Shown here piece by piece: positions 39,527 through 48,867 of a stretch of DNA of 64,000 nt. Made by a program: the position numbers and the translations under genes. Below the pieces are notes generated by a model that was not told the origin of the DNA, made no database searches, and saw nothing but the letters and a program-made list of their open reading frames with translations. Position 1 is the stretch's first letter, and each line of letters starts with the position of its first letter. The DNA is from JABDBE01 sp049585795 (lineage in GTDB: Bacteria > Acidobacteriota > Terriglobia > Terriglobales > Acidobacteriaceae), in contig JBAVAQ010000046.1 of the NCBI GenBank assembly GCA_049585795.1, forward strand, positions 124,001-188,000, read 5' to 3'.

Positions 39527-39668
39527 CTCGGCATCCCCGGTTCGTGTCCGAAGCTGAAGGAATCTCCGGCCTCACAGCGCGAGAACTCCAGCGGTAAAAT
39601 TGTAAAGGGCGAGTGCGCCGGCAGGCGTGGCTCGAATTATTTAGCGGAAGTGGGTTTCTAGTCTTCTT

Positions 39669-39989
39669 ATGAGTGTTCAGCACTTATTGGCAATGCAGCT
39701 GGGCGGCAGCTCGGCGGGATGGCTGGGGTTTGCCCCGCTCATCTTCATTTTCGCCATTTTCTATTTTCTGCTGATCATGCCGCAGCAGCGCAAACAGAAA
39801 AAGTGGCAGGCTATGTTGAACGAGTTGAAGACGGGAGACAAGGTTGTCACCACCGGGGGCCTGCGAGGCACCATTGTTGCGCTTAAGGACGAGTACATTC
39901 ACCTGCGGGTTCCTCCCGACAATTTGCGACTCGAAGTAAGCCGGGGTTCGGTGGCTTCGGTCACTACGGCTGAGGAGGCGGCAAAATGA
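39669..39989 (+). CDS. yajC: Preprotein translocase accessory subunit YajC
   Basis: A single transmembrane helix (APLIFIFAIFYFLLIMPQQR) with the family's M-P-Q-Q-R-K-Q-x-K-x-W motif, then KTGDKVVTTGGLRGTIVALK, a beta domain. 106 residues. YajC forms part of the SecDF-YajC complex; its place just ahead of secD fits. Confidence 0.96.
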   Translation: MSVQHLLAMQLGGSSAGWLGFAPLIFIFAIFYFLLIMPQQRKQKKWQAMLNELKTGDKVVTTGGLRGTIVALKDEYIHLRVPPDNLRLEVSRGSVASVTTAEEAAK

Positions 39990-40073
39990 TGCCTCGCCTC
40001 TTGGATTTTCAATTAAACCAGCGCACGGGCGGAGACGCCGGCGCTTATATTCGGCAATCGGAAGTCATTTTTC

Positions 40074-41693
40074 ATGAATAAGAATCTCGGCTGGAAGCTT
40101 ATTGTTATTGTGGCTACGCTGCTGTTTTTCCTGTTCGGCATCTTTGGCATACCGGACAAATGGTCGGGCAGCGGGTTGTTGGCGGCGTTGCAGGACCGCA
40201 TACATTTGGGACTTGACCTCAAGGGCGGCACGCACCTCATTCTGCAGGTCCAGGTGAATGATGCCGTCAATGTCGACTCCGACAACGCGGTCGAACGAAT
40301 CAAGGCCGACCTACGGGCGCGCAAGATCAACTACACCGAGATCAGCAAACCTGATCCGGCAAACAATCCCGACAAGATTGTGTTGAAAGGTGTGCCGCCG
40401 GAATCCAGATCGGACTTGCTCTCCATCGTGCAGGATGGGCTTCCGGAATACGATCTGACCTCGGCCCCGGATAACACTTGGACAGTTTCCATGAAGCCGC
40501 AGGCCCTGGCCGATCTGAAGAATCGCGCTGTGACCCAGGCGATCGAGACCATCCGAAACCGCATTGACCAGTTGGGCGTAAGCGAACCTATCATTGAAGA
40601 ACATGGCCTCGGGCAGTATCAAATTCTGGTGCAACTGCCGGGCGTCGACGATCCCGCGCGTGTCAAGGACATTATGCAGTCCACCGCGATGCTCGAAATC
40701 CGCCAGTCCTTCGGCGGTCCTTACCCGAGCGAGCAGGCGGCATTGCAGGATAAAGGCGGAGTCTTGCCGCCCGATCAGTTGTTGCTGCCGGGCCGCAGCC
40801 TGGGCCCGAGCGATAGCGACAGCGGGCAGACCTGGTATCTGGTTTCGCGCGCATCGGCCGTTACAGGTCGCGACCTGCGCGCCGCCGACCAGTCCCGCGA
40901 CGAGAACGGACAGCCTTCGGTGAGTTTCACTTTGACCGGCGAAGGCGGCCGTCGCTTCGCCAGCTTCACCGGCGCTCACATCGGCGATAATCTTGCCGTT
41001 GTGCTCGACAACAAAGTTCAGGAAGTGGCCGTCATCAAAGATCAGATTCACGATCAGGGCGTAATCAATGGCCGCTTCACCGAGCAGCAAGCCAAAGACC
41101 TGGCCATGATCCTGCGCTCCGGCGCATTACCTGCGGGCATCAAGTATCTCGAAGAACGTACGGTGGGCCCGTCGCTGGGCAGTGATTCCATCCGCGCCGG
41201 AGTTACGGCTGCGGTGATCGGCATGTTGGCTGTGCTGATCTTCATGCTGGTCTACTATCACGCGGCGGGAATCAACGCGGACATAGCCCTGATCCTGAAT
41301 TTGATTATCCTGCTCGGCTTCCTTGGTTTCAGCGGCGCGACCCTTACCCTGCCGGGAATCGCGGGAGTCATATTGACCGTCGGTATGGGAGTCGACTCGA
41401 ACGTACTGATCTTTGAGCGCATCCGCGAGGAGTTGCGCAACGGCAAGACGCCGCCGTCGGCGGTGGAACAAGGCTTTGGCCATGCCTGGATCACAATCGT
41501 GGATACGCACGTGACCACGATCGTTTCGGCGGTCATTCTGTTCATCTTTGGCACGGGTCCAGTTCGGGGGTTCGCGGTTACGCTCAGTTTCGGTCTGTTC
41601 GCGAATCTGTTTACGGCTGTGTTCGTCTCCCGCGTGATCTTCGACTGGTTGCTAAGCCACAAGCAGCGCGGCGAGGCGTTGAGCATCGGATAG
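40074..41693 (+). CDS. secD: Protein translocase subunit SecD
   Basis: 539 residues. An N-terminal helix, IHLGLDLKGGTHLILQVQVN (the conserved D-L-x-G-G), a long periplasmic P1 domain (residues 55-330), then GLPAGIKYLEERTVGPSLGS, leading into five helices including TLPGIAGVILTVGMGVDSNV and LIFERIREELRNGKTP. The membrane Asp and Arg used in proton-driven pulling are present (GVDSNVLIFERI). SecF follows 88 bases downstream as a separate gene. Confidence 0.97.
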   Translation: MNKNLGWKLIVIVATLLFFLFGIFGIPDKWSGSGLLAALQDRIHLGLDLKGGTHLILQVQVNDAVNVDSDNAVERIKADLRARKINYTEISKPDPANNPDKIVLKGVPPESRSDLLSIVQDGLPEYDLTSAPDNTWTVSMKPQALADLKNRAVTQAIETIRNRIDQLGVSEPIIEEHGLGQYQILVQLPGVDDPARVKDIMQSTAMLEIRQSFGGPYPSEQAALQDKGGVLPPDQLLLPGRSLGPSDSDSGQTWYLVSRASAVTGRDLRAADQSRDENGQPSVSFTLTGEGGRRFASFTGAHIGDNLAVVLDNKVQEVAVIKDQIHDQGVINGRFTEQQAKDLAMILRSGALPAGIKYLEERTVGPSLGSDSIRAGVTAAVIGMLAVLIFMLVYYHAAGINADIALILNLIILLGFLGFSGATLTLPGIAGVILTVGMGVDSNVLIFERIREELRNGKTPPSAVEQGFGHAWITIVDTHVTTIVSAVILFIFGTGPVRGFAVTLSFGLFANLFTAVFVSRVIFDWLLSHKQRGEALSIG

Positions 41694-41781
41694 TTAGAAA
41701 ACGGGTAAGTGATGCGGGGTAGCGGCGCACGGGCGTCTGCGGCTACGCGCGCATGGCGATAGAAAAGGAGTTCTAAGCAGC

Positions 41782-42987
41782 GTGGAATTTTTTCGCAATC
41801 CGAACATAGATTTCCTCGGCAAGAAGTGGTACTTCCTCGCATTCTCGCTGGTCTTCAGCGTGGCCGGTGTATTTTCCATGCTGTTCTGGCATGGCATTCC
41901 GTTGGGCATTGACTTCCGCGGCGGCACATTAGTCGAGGTCAAGTTTGCTCACGCCCCTGACGACAATGCCATTCGTGCGGCGATGGATCGCGCGGGATTG
42001 CACCACGCCCGCATTCAACGCTTCGGGCAGCCCGAATCCAATGAAGTGCTGATTGATCTGTCCTTGCAGGAAACCAGCGAGCAAGCTCTCGACCAGGGCA
42101 AGCTGGCAATCATCAAAGCGCTGGAATCGAACGCCCCTGCTGGCAAGCAGGATCTGAACAATACAAGTTTTCTGACCCTGAAGAATTACCTGCTCGAAAA
42201 AGATCCCCTGCGGGCGGGGACGGATGCCGAGGAGCGCTACGCCGCTCAGGCCCAGGCCATCGTCAATTATCGCGATAAGGCGAAAAGCGGCGTGCTTACT
42301 TCGCTGGACGAGTTGAAAAGTGCGGCCGACCCTGCAGTCGTGGCATCTTTGTCGGACGGATTTTATCTGTCCGATTTCGGAGTGCGAAATGTAAGCATCG
42401 TGGGCCCGCAGGTTGGTCATCAACTGCAAAACCAGGCCAAACTCGCGGTGGTTTACTCGTTGGCAGGGATGTTGGTGTATCTGGCTTTCCGTTTTGAATG
42501 GATCTACGGCGTGGCTGCGGTGATTACGGTATTCCACGATACGTTAATCACGGTGGGTGCATTTTCGTTGATGAACAAAGAGATTTCCTTAACCGTGATC
42601 GCGGCCATTCTTACTCTGATCGGTTATTCGAATAATGACACCATCGTGGTTTTCGACCGCATCCGGGAAAACCTGAAGTTGATGCGGCGGGAGAAGCTGT
42701 CGGACATTGTGAACCGCAGCATCAATCAAACCCTGAGCCGAACCATCTTGACGGCGGGTTTAACATTCCTGACAGTCTTGGCTCTATATCTCTTCGGTGG
42801 TGAAGTGCTAAAGGGCTTCTCTTTTGCCCTGGTAATCGGTATCTTGATCGGAACTTATTCCTCGATCGCCATTGCGGCGCCGATTCTGGTGGCCTATCAG
42901 GATTGGCGGTCGGGCAGAGGAAAGTCAACGGTCATCGTTCCGGTCAAGGAAGCCGCCCGCCGGGAAAAGATGAAAGCCAAGGCTTAA
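41782..42987 (+). CDS. secF: Protein translocase subunit SecF
   Basis: 401 residues with a GTG start. MEFFRNPNIDFLGKKWYFLA, then GIDFRGGTLVEVKF (the D-F-x-G-G motif), a periplasmic loop that is unusually long (residues 70-205, including LRAGTDAEERYAAQAQ), and a six-helix domain with VTVFHD-like AVITVFHDTLITVGAFSLMN, ILTLIGYSNNDTIVVFDRIR and NQTLSRTILTAGLTFLTVLA. The C-terminus is basic. The long loop, about 60 residues more than in E. coli, is the only odd feature. Confidence 0.96.
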   Translation: MEFFRNPNIDFLGKKWYFLAFSLVFSVAGVFSMLFWHGIPLGIDFRGGTLVEVKFAHAPDDNAIRAAMDRAGLHHARIQRFGQPESNEVLIDLSLQETSEQALDQGKLAIIKALESNAPAGKQDLNNTSFLTLKNYLLEKDPLRAGTDAEERYAAQAQAIVNYRDKAKSGVLTSLDELKSAADPAVVASLSDGFYLSDFGVRNVSIVGPQVGHQLQNQAKLAVVYSLAGMLVYLAFRFEWIYGVAAVITVFHDTLITVGAFSLMNKEISLTVIAAILTLIGYSNNDTIVVFDRIRENLKLMRREKLSDIVNRSINQTLSRTILTAGLTFLTVLALYLFGGEVLKGFSFALVIGILIGTYSSIAIAAPILVAYQDWRSGRGKSTVIVPVKEAARREKMKAKA

Positions 42988-43160
42988 TCCGGCCGCCAGC
43001 CTGGCGTGCCAGTTATAAGTTTGTGATTGGCCGGGATTTGAGGTAGTATCGTCCGGTTTTCGTTTTGGTGGTTTGGTCGATGCAATACCTGAAAGCCGGG
43101 AGCAAAGTTAGGGCAGCCGGTGTCTAAAGGGTAGTTAGGGTCTAATGCAGGAGAAACCCC

Positions 43161-43898
43161 ATGTTTGAAGACAGCCTGATAGAGTCCGGTGGAAGGCTTA
43201 AGACGAAGAGAGGCGCCTGGACGGCCTTCTCGTTCGTTCTGGAAGCCGTTCTGGTCGGAGTATTGGTGCTCATCCCCTTGCTGTTTACCGAAGCTCTGCC
43301 TAAGACGCAGTTGATGACCTTTCTGGTAGCGCCGCCCCCGCCGCCGCCGCCCCCGCCGCCGGCTGCGGCGCCGATCAAAATCGTGAAGCAAGTGCAGACC
43401 AATATCATTAACAATGAGTTGCGCACGCCCACGAAGATTCCAGAGAAAGTTCAGATGATCAAGGAAGACGAAGCGCCACCACCGGTGATGTCAGCCGGAG
43501 TGGTGGGTGGGGTTCCCGGGGGCATCCCGGGTGGCTCAATGGGTGGCGTGATCGGCGGCATTATCAGTTCCACCCCCGTCGCTGTGCCCAAGGTCGCTAT
43601 GCCGCAACGCGTGCGCGTGTCTCAGGGCGTAACCCAGGGACTGCTGATCCGCAAAATACAGCCGAGCTATCCACCTCTCGCCCGGCAGGCGCGCATCCAA
43701 GGAAGTGTGCTGTTGCAAGCCGAGATCAGCAAGGACGGCTCGATTGAGAACCTGCACTTGATCAGTGGCCATCCCATGCTGGCGCCGGCAGCCATCGAAG
43801 CCGTCAAGCAGTGGAAGTACAAACCGTACATTCTGAATGGCGAACCGGTCGAAGTGGAAACCCAGATTACGGTGAATTTTACCCTGTCCGGGGGGTAG
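43161..43898 (+). CDS. tonB: TonB-family energy transducer
   Basis: 245 residues. A cytoplasmic start, one transmembrane helix (VLEAVLVGVLVLIPLLFT), a run of ten prolines (57-66) and a glycine-rich stretch (GVPGGIPGGSMGGVIGGII), then the TonB C-terminal domain: IRKIQPSYPPLARQARIQGS (the Y-P motif), VLLQAEISKDGSIENLHLIS, MLAPAAIEAVKQWKYKPYIL. It transmits proton-motive force from ExbBD to outer-membrane receptors and is the first gene of a tonB-exbB-exbD-exbD operon. No TonB-dependent receptor lies in the window. Confidence 0.94.
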   Translation: MFEDSLIESGGRLKTKRGAWTAFSFVLEAVLVGVLVLIPLLFTEALPKTQLMTFLVAPPPPPPPPPPAAAPIKIVKQVQTNIINNELRTPTKIPEKVQMIKEDEAPPPVMSAGVVGGVPGGIPGGSMGGVIGGIISSTPVAVPKVAMPQRVRVSQGVTQGLLIRKIQPSYPPLARQARIQGSVLLQAEISKDGSIENLHLISGHPMLAPAAIEAVKQWKYKPYILNGEPVEVETQITVNFTLSGG

Positions 43899-44116
43899 AC
43901 CCGAGGCAGCGAGAGTTTTGTAGTGGAAGTGGATGTGGATGTAGCAGAGGATGAGACGGTCGTCGTCCCCCAATCCTTTCTTGACGCTGACTAGGGAGCG
44001 GGGCAGTCCGCGGAATTCAAGCCTGTAACCTCGGCCTACGGATCCGATAGTTTTTCGCACTACAGATCGGCAAGCAGCAAGCGATTACCAGATTTCTGAG
44101 GAGGAAAAAGCAACTC

Positions 44117-44872
44117 ATGTTCGTAGCCAACGTAGCAACCCATACCCTAAGTCACATGTCCACCATGGCGGTCTGGCTGTTCCAGGAGCAACAGATAGCT
44201 TGGGATCCGATCTCGCTATGGAAACAGATGGGATTCATCGCGAGAGCCGTGGTCATTATCCTATTCGTCATGTCCGGTTGGTCCATCGGTGTGATGATTG
44301 ACCGAGCCATGGCCTTCAGCGCGGCGCGCAAGCAATCGCGGGCATTCGCTCCCGCGGTAGCTGGCGCCCTGCGTGACGGCAAGATCGACGAGGCCATCAA
44401 AGTTGCCGAGCGCAACAAGAAGAGCCATCTGGCGAAGGTGGTAACCGCCGGTTTGATGGAATTCCGGGCTCACCAGGAAAGCGGTGAAATTCCGGGCGAA
44501 ACCATCGAGGCCTCCAAGCGCGCCTTGGAGCGCACCGAGGCCATCGTCCACGCTGAACTCAAGCGCGGCTTGGGTGGACTGGCCACCATCGGTTCGACAG
44601 CGCCTTTCGTCGGGCTGTTCGGCACGGTGATGGGCATTCTGAACGCCTTCAAAGGCATTTCTGAACAGAAGGCGACCGGCTTGGGCGCAGTCGCAGGCGG
44701 TATCGCGGAAGCGCTGGTGACCACTGCAGTCGGACTTTTCGTCGCCATCCCGGCCGTCATGATGTTCAATTATCTGACTGGCCGCGTGGAAGCGTTCGAC
44801 GTGGAGATGGATAACTCCTCGAGCGAATTGATCGATTACTTCCTCAAGAAGCGGGGAGTTCGCCGGTCCTAG
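44117..44872 (+). CDS. exbB: ExbB/TolQ/MotA-type proton channel
   Basis: 251 residues with three transmembrane segments (AVVIILFVMSGWSIGVMIDR; GGLATIGSTAPFVGLFGTVM; and AEALVTTAVGLFVAIPAVMM). KRALERTEAIVHAELKRGLG and GILNAFKGISEQKATGLGAV are family signatures. GAGGAGGAAA is upstream of the ATG. Forms the inner-membrane motor with ExbD and drives TonB. A 35-residue N-terminal extension (residues 1-35) precedes the first helix. Confidence 0.96.
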   Translation: MFVANVATHTLSHMSTMAVWLFQEQQIAWDPISLWKQMGFIARAVVIILFVMSGWSIGVMIDRAMAFSAARKQSRAFAPAVAGALRDGKIDEAIKVAERNKKSHLAKVVTAGLMEFRAHQESGEIPGETIEASKRALERTEAIVHAELKRGLGGLATIGSTAPFVGLFGTVMGILNAFKGISEQKATGLGAVAGGIAEALVTTAVGLFVAIPAVMMFNYLTGRVEAFDVEMDNSSSELIDYFLKKRGVRRS

Positions 44873-44909
44873 CTCGCGAGGATTGGTTTTCGACCTTGAG
44901 TTGCTGACC

Positions 44910-44934
44910 GGCGCCGGAGGATTGCTTCGGCGCC
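44910..44934 (+). promoter_or_regulatory. Intergenic hairpin in the exb operon
   Basis: GGCGCCG (44910-44916) and CGGCGCC (44928-44934) around an eleven-base loop. There is no following T-run, so it is more likely an mRNA processing or stability element than a terminator. Confidence 0.4.
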
Positions 44935-45011
44935 CCGTCTTGACCTCTTGGGGCCGACAGCCGGTGAACTGATCAGACGAATGAGGACAGGAACGCGCAG
45001 GAGAGCAGATT

Positions 45012-45470
45012 ATGGCACTTAACAAACGGAATGAAGGAGCCAAGGTCAACTCCGACATCAACGTCACCCCCATGGTTGACGTGATGCTGGTGTTGCTGAT
45101 CATCTTCATGGTGATCACGCCGATGTTGCAGAAAGGCGTGAGCGTCGATTTGGCCAAGGTCAACAACCCAACTCAGATGCCGGATGCCGACAAGGAAGAC
45201 GCGCTAATCGTAGCCGTCATGCGGGACGGGCAGGTGTTTTTCGGTAACGACAAAACTCCGCCTGATCAGTTGACCCAGAAAGTCAAAGATCGCCTGGCCA
45301 ATCGCATCGATAAGCGGATTTTCATCCGGGCCGACGCCCGGGCTAAGTTTGGTTCGGTAGTGGCCGTTGTCGACAACGTCCGTGCTGCCGGCGTGGACCA
45401 GTTGGGCCTGCTGACCGATCAGAAGAAACAGACGGGAACTCCGCCACCGCCAGTGACCGGCGGGCAATAG
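45012..45470 (+). CDS. exbD: ExbD-type motor subunit (first copy)
   Basis: 152 residues. SDINVTPMVDVMLVLLIIFM carries the proton-conducting aspartate (P-M-V-D-V) at the start of the single transmembrane helix; the periplasmic domain includes VAVMRDGQVFFGNDK and RIFIRADARAKFGSVVAVVD, as in ExbD/TolR. The C-terminus is proline-rich. GGAGAG lies upstream. A second exbD follows 11 bases later. Confidence 0.95.
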   Translation: MALNKRNEGAKVNSDINVTPMVDVMLVLLIIFMVITPMLQKGVSVDLAKVNNPTQMPDADKEDALIVAVMRDGQVFFGNDKTPPDQLTQKVKDRLANRIDKRIFIRADARAKFGSVVAVVDNVRAAGVDQLGLLTDQKKQTGTPPPPVTGGQ

Positions 45471-45481
45471 AGGAGATTGAT

Positions 45482-45925
45482 ATGGGAATGACAACTGGAG
45501 GAAGCGGCGGCGGACAAAGCGCCGTGATCAACGTCACGCCGCTGATTGACGTGCTGCTGGTTTTACTGATCATCTTCATGGTGATCACACCTTTGACTCC
45601 GAAGGGGCTGGACGCGCTGGTGCCACAGCCGCCACCGCCGAACGCGCCAAAGAACAACACGCCCGATCGCACCATTGTGGTTCAGTTGATCGATCGCGGA
45701 GCAGGCCAGGAGCCAGCGGTGAAGATTAACCAGGAAGACACGACCTGGGACGGTTTGCAGGGACGCCTGACGGATATTTTCAAGACCCGCGCCGAGAAGG
45801 TAATGTTCGTCAAGGGCGACGACAATGTTCCCTTTGCCGACGTCGCTAATGTCATTGACATTGCGCACGCCGCAGGCGTAGACAAGGTTGGTCTGATCAC
45901 CGCCAAGATTGAAGCTGGCGGCTAG
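45482..45925 (+). CDS. exbD: ExbD-type motor subunit (second copy)
   Basis: 147 residues. VINVTPLIDVLLVLLIIFMV again has the key aspartate; the periplasmic domain has VVQLIDRGAGQEPAVKINQE and KVMFVKGDDNVPFADVANVI. AGGAG precedes the ATG by 6 bases. The two ExbDs are clearly homologous, particularly in the helix, but diverged elsewhere, so this is an old duplication. An exbB with two exbD genes is common in this phylum and may form mixed motors. Confidence 0.94.
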   Translation: MGMTTGGSGGGQSAVINVTPLIDVLLVLLIIFMVITPLTPKGLDALVPQPPPPNAPKNNTPDRTIVVQLIDRGAGQEPAVKINQEDTTWDGLQGRLTDIFKTRAEKVMFVKGDDNVPFADVANVIDIAHAAGVDKVGLITAKIEAGG

Positions 45926-46073
45926 GCACGCGGGCAGAGTTTTCACTTACAGAAATCAGACGCGTTGCCGGTGTGACCTCAAGCCGGCTTCGGCCGACGC
46001 GGTTTTGCGCTGGTTCGTGCGTGACGGTTTTTCACATCCCCTGGGGAATCCTGGCGAGGGAGATTTATAAGCA

Positions 46074-46901
46074 ATGAAAAAAAGTGTGCAGCTGCTGGCA
46101 CTCATGGCGGTCGGTGTACTGTTATTGTCTGGTGCGGGTTGCGACAAATTGCGAGCGCGCGACCAATTGAACAAGGGAGTCGCGTCGTATAAGAATGCCC
46201 GCTACGAAGAGGCCATTGATCACTTCCAGCAGGCGGTCACACTCGACCCCAGCCTGCTGAACGCCCGTCTTTATCTAGCCACCGCCTATGCCCAGCAGTA
46301 CATTCCCGGAGTCGACGCTGAAGACAACAACCGCCTAGGACAGCAGGCGATTGACCAGTACAAGGCCGTGTTGGAGCGCGATCCTAAGAGCATCAATAGC
46401 GTCAAAGGAATCGCCTACATTTATCTGCAGATGAAAAAGTTTGAAGACGCCAAGACGTACTATCGCAAAGCTCTTGAGATCGATCCCAATGACCCCGAAC
46501 CCTATTATTCGGTAGGCGTGATCGACTGGACTCAAACCTATCAGCCACGCATGGAGGAACGCGCCAAGCTGGGCATGAAGCCGGATGAGCAGTTGAATCC
46601 CAAGGACAAGAATGAAAAGAAAGCCTGCGACGAACTCAAGCAGACGAACTGGGCCAACATCCAGGATGGCATCGATGCTCTCAATAAGGCGCTGCAGTTG
46701 CGGCCCGACTATGACGATGCCATGGCCTACATGAATCTGATGTATCGCGAGAAGGCGGATGTCGAATGTGACGATCTCGCGCAGCGGGCGGCGGATCTGA
46801 AAACCGCCGATGAATGGGTCGATAAGACCATGGCCACGAAAAAAGCTAAAGCCGAGAAGCAACCCGGGGCCCAGGGCATCACCATGGATCAACCTAAGTA
46901 A
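46074..46901 (+). CDS. TPR-repeat lipoprotein
   Basis: 275 residues. LALMAVGVLLLSGAGC is a lipoprotein signal with the lipobox LSGAGC. The mature part begins with DKLRARDQLNKGVASYKNAR, and TPR units follow: YEEAIDHFQQAVTLDPSLLN, and KKFEDAKTYYRKALEIDPND, then IDALNKALQLRPDYDDAMAY. It ends in a Lys-rich tail. Such proteins often serve as scaffolds on the inner face of the outer membrane. It follows the exb genes, but a 148-base gap leaves cotranscription open. Confidence 0.9.
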   Translation: MKKSVQLLALMAVGVLLLSGAGCDKLRARDQLNKGVASYKNARYEEAIDHFQQAVTLDPSLLNARLYLATAYAQQYIPGVDAEDNNRLGQQAIDQYKAVLERDPKSINSVKGIAYIYLQMKKFEDAKTYYRKALEIDPNDPEPYYSVGVIDWTQTYQPRMEERAKLGMKPDEQLNPKDKNEKKACDELKQTNWANIQDGIDALNKALQLRPDYDDAMAYMNLMYREKADVECDDLAQRAADLKTADEWVDKTMATKKAKAEKQPGAQGITMDQPK

Positions 46902-47189
46902 GAAGCGCATCGGAGCTAGGTCGGCTCAGTTAGAGTCATCCACCTCGAAACCGAATCAGTCCAGCTCGGGGACCGAAGTGAGTTCGCGGACGGCCACTTC
47001 CGCGAAGGACAAGTCTTGCGGTGATTTGATTTGCTGTTTGCAATCCAGTTATTCTCCTTTAGGGTTTGAGTATTTACATCGCCACTTCGTTTCGGTGAAT
47101 GGCTGCTACGCACTGTTTGTACGTTGAGCCGCGGACCGATGAAGAGGCAACTAAGCCGTCCAATCTCTCATCAACTAAGCTGCGTTCGC
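46902..47189. other. Intergenic region
   Basis: 288 bases without a firm gene. A 30-codon minus-strand frame with a Shine-Dalgarno but a CTG start (46956-47048) was noticed and is not called. Confidence 0.35.
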
Positions 47190-47411
47190 ATGTATATTCT
47201 GACTCTCAATCCGGGTGAGTCTGCTTTCGTTCGCTGCACTCTTTGCGAGAACCTGAATCTGATGGTGACCAACGAAAAAGAGAGCGACGTAAAACTCCAG
47301 TTCAACACCAAGGACGATCAACTGGACGCGGAGTGCATCCAGTGCAAACAACACTACGTCTGGACGCCTGGCTCGGTCGCAATCGTCAAACCCACTCACA
47401 ATTCAAACTAG
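47190..47411 (+). CDS. Small zinc-ribbon-like hypothetical protein
   Basis: 73 residues from the ATG at 47190 (the frame is open 22 codons further up). CTLCENLNLMV and CIQCKQHYVW place two CxxC pairs 34 residues apart in a beta-rich chain, as in a minimal zinc ribbon. No family was recognised. No strong ribosome-binding site. The cysteine arrangement argues against a chance frame, but the support is moderate. Confidence 0.5.
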   Translation: MYILTLNPGESAFVRCTLCENLNLMVTNEKESDVKLQFNTKDDQLDAECIQCKQHYVWTPGSVAIVKPTHNSN

Positions 47412-47549
47412 ACGAGGCAATCCCCTGCAGGTTGTTGAGGTTAGGGGCTTTGCGGCAGTCATCATGGGGCCAGTGCCTTCGGTCACGTGATTCCTTATTG
47501 ATCTTCCGGATAACATAAGGGTTCAGTGCCACCTGCAGGGAGAAGGACC

Positions 47550-48212
47550 ATGAAATGGAAACTTGATCGCATTATCAGCGTGGCCACTCTGGTTACTTCC
47601 GTGGCGGCCCTGGTCCTCGTACTCAAGAAACCAGCGCCCGTGGCGCCAGTGCAGTCACCCGCGGCAGCGGCTGCGAACGTCGAGTCTGTCCAGAAGAAGC
47701 TGGAGCAGTTGGACCAGCCCAAAGAACCCGGGCAAGCTCCCGCGCAGGTTCGCTTCAACTCCGACGAAATCACCGCCGCGTTGGCGCAGGCAGCAGCGGC
47801 GCTTCCCAAGAGCATGCCTGCATCGGCGGCGATTGCCACTCCCGGCTCAGCGACTCAGGATGGCCCACCCACTTCGGTTCCGGCTTCGCCGGACGCCGTA
47901 ATCGGGGAGGGCGAGGCTCAGGTTAAAGATTACAAAGTGAACTTCGATGGCGACGTCGCACGCGGCCAGTTTGTCACGCAAATTGGCGGCAAGGATGTCT
48001 ACGTCACGCTCGCTGGACACCTCGGCTCCAAAGATGGCTACGCGACTTTCGATCCCACCGAATTCAAGATTGGCGACCTCAGCATTCCGGTGTCGATGGT
48101 TAGTGGGGCTCTGCAGCAAAAATTGTCCGAACAGCGCGACCGTTTGAAGCTGCCAGACGACGTGGGCGACATCAAAGTGGAGAACGGGCAACTGGTCGCC
48201 ACGCAGAAATAA
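47550..48212 (+). CDS. Membrane-anchored hypothetical protein
   Basis: 220 residues from the ATG at 47550 with AGAAGGA just upstream. One N-terminal hydrophobic segment (IISVATLVTSVAALVLVL), a Pro/Ala/Gln-rich linker, then a small domain: GEAQVKDYKVNFDGDVARGQ, FVTQIGGKDVYVTLAGHLGS, GYATFDPTEFKIGDLSIPVS. The second part resembles acidobacterial single-domain lipid-binding-like proteins, but this cannot be settled by eye. Function unknown. Confidence 0.75.
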   Translation: MKWKLDRIISVATLVTSVAALVLVLKKPAPVAPVQSPAAAAANVESVQKKLEQLDQPKEPGQAPAQVRFNSDEITAALAQAAAALPKSMPASAAIATPGSATQDGPPTSVPASPDAVIGEGEAQVKDYKVNFDGDVARGQFVTQIGGKDVYVTLAGHLGSKDGYATFDPTEFKIGDLSIPVSMVSGALQQKLSEQRDRLKLPDDVGDIKVENGQLVATQK

Positions 48213-48326
48213 TAGACTCTACGAGGCTAGATTGTGTGCGGAGAAGTCTTGGGGATCAAGAGCTTCCTTCTCCCACTCATAAGAAAATACCTAACCGTCT
48301 TTTCTTTTGCTTCCAGGGATTCAATT

Positions 48327-48752
48327 TTATTTTTCCATGCTACCAAAGTCCTCCGGAATCTCGTTATCATCGGACTGGATGGTTCTAAACTCAAGAAGAC
48401 CAAAAGTATTCGGCGCCGTTTTAGTGAACACCTTGCCGTCGCGGGCATATCCTGACAGGGTGCCTGCCAGCGAAGTGCGATGCTCCCTGTCCTGCGGCTT
48501 TCCCAGAGCCTTGAGAATGTCCGCTATCGGCAACGGAGTACTTGCAGCTCTCAGTACGTCTCGCGTTTTGGCTAGAGCGCTGCCTTCGCGCAGGACGTAT
48601 TCAGCAGCGCCGTTGCTGTCTCGCGGTAGGAACTTCATCGAATCTTGCAGTCCTTGCATATAGGCTTTGTTAGACATGATTTGATGCTCCAAGGCCAGAT
48701 TTTCCTCTAGCTTCTTGGTGATCAGTCTTTGCACGTTTTCTCTAATTCCCAT
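48327..48752 (-). CDS. HARE-HTH-like DNA-binding protein with coiled coil
   Basis: 141 residues. The N-terminal half is helical (RENVQRLITKKLEENLALEH). The C-terminal half, RDVLRAASTPLPIADILKAL followed by TSLAGTLSGYARDGKVFTKT and PNTFGLLEF, has the winged-helix pattern of HB1/HARE-HTH domains (helix, then L-x-x-x-L-x-x-x-x-R-x-G-K-V-F, then a wing ending F-G-L). Such domains are found in restriction-system and chromatin proteins and may recognise modified DNA. It is divergent from dinD across a 115-base gap. The start at 48752 is taken from the divergent layout; AGATA lies upstream. Confidence 0.65.
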   Translation of the reverse strand: MGIRENVQRLITKKLEENLALEHQIMSNKAYMQGLQDSMKFLPRDSNGAAEYVLREGSALAKTRDVLRAASTPLPIADILKALGKPQDREHRTSLAGTLSGYARDGKVFTKTAPNTFGLLEFRTIQSDDNEIPEDFGSMEK

Positions 48753-48867
48753 CTTATCTTCCCAGTTTGGAATATAAGCCGGAGTGGAATCGCAAAGCAA
48801 GTATGGAAAAGAGGGTTTTATTTCCCAATGCCAATGCTATAATTCGGCAGCGCAGGAGGTTAGGGCC

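Noticed and set aside
43330..43365. Run of proline codons (CCG/CCC) in tonB considered as a slippage or frameshift site
   Set aside because: The frame continues normally into a complete TonB domain, and proline-rich linkers are normal in TonB.
46956..47048. Thirty-codon minus-strand frame with AAAGGAG five bases before a CTG
   Set aside because: CTG starts are rare, the protein is tiny, and nothing supports translation beyond the Shine-Dalgarno.
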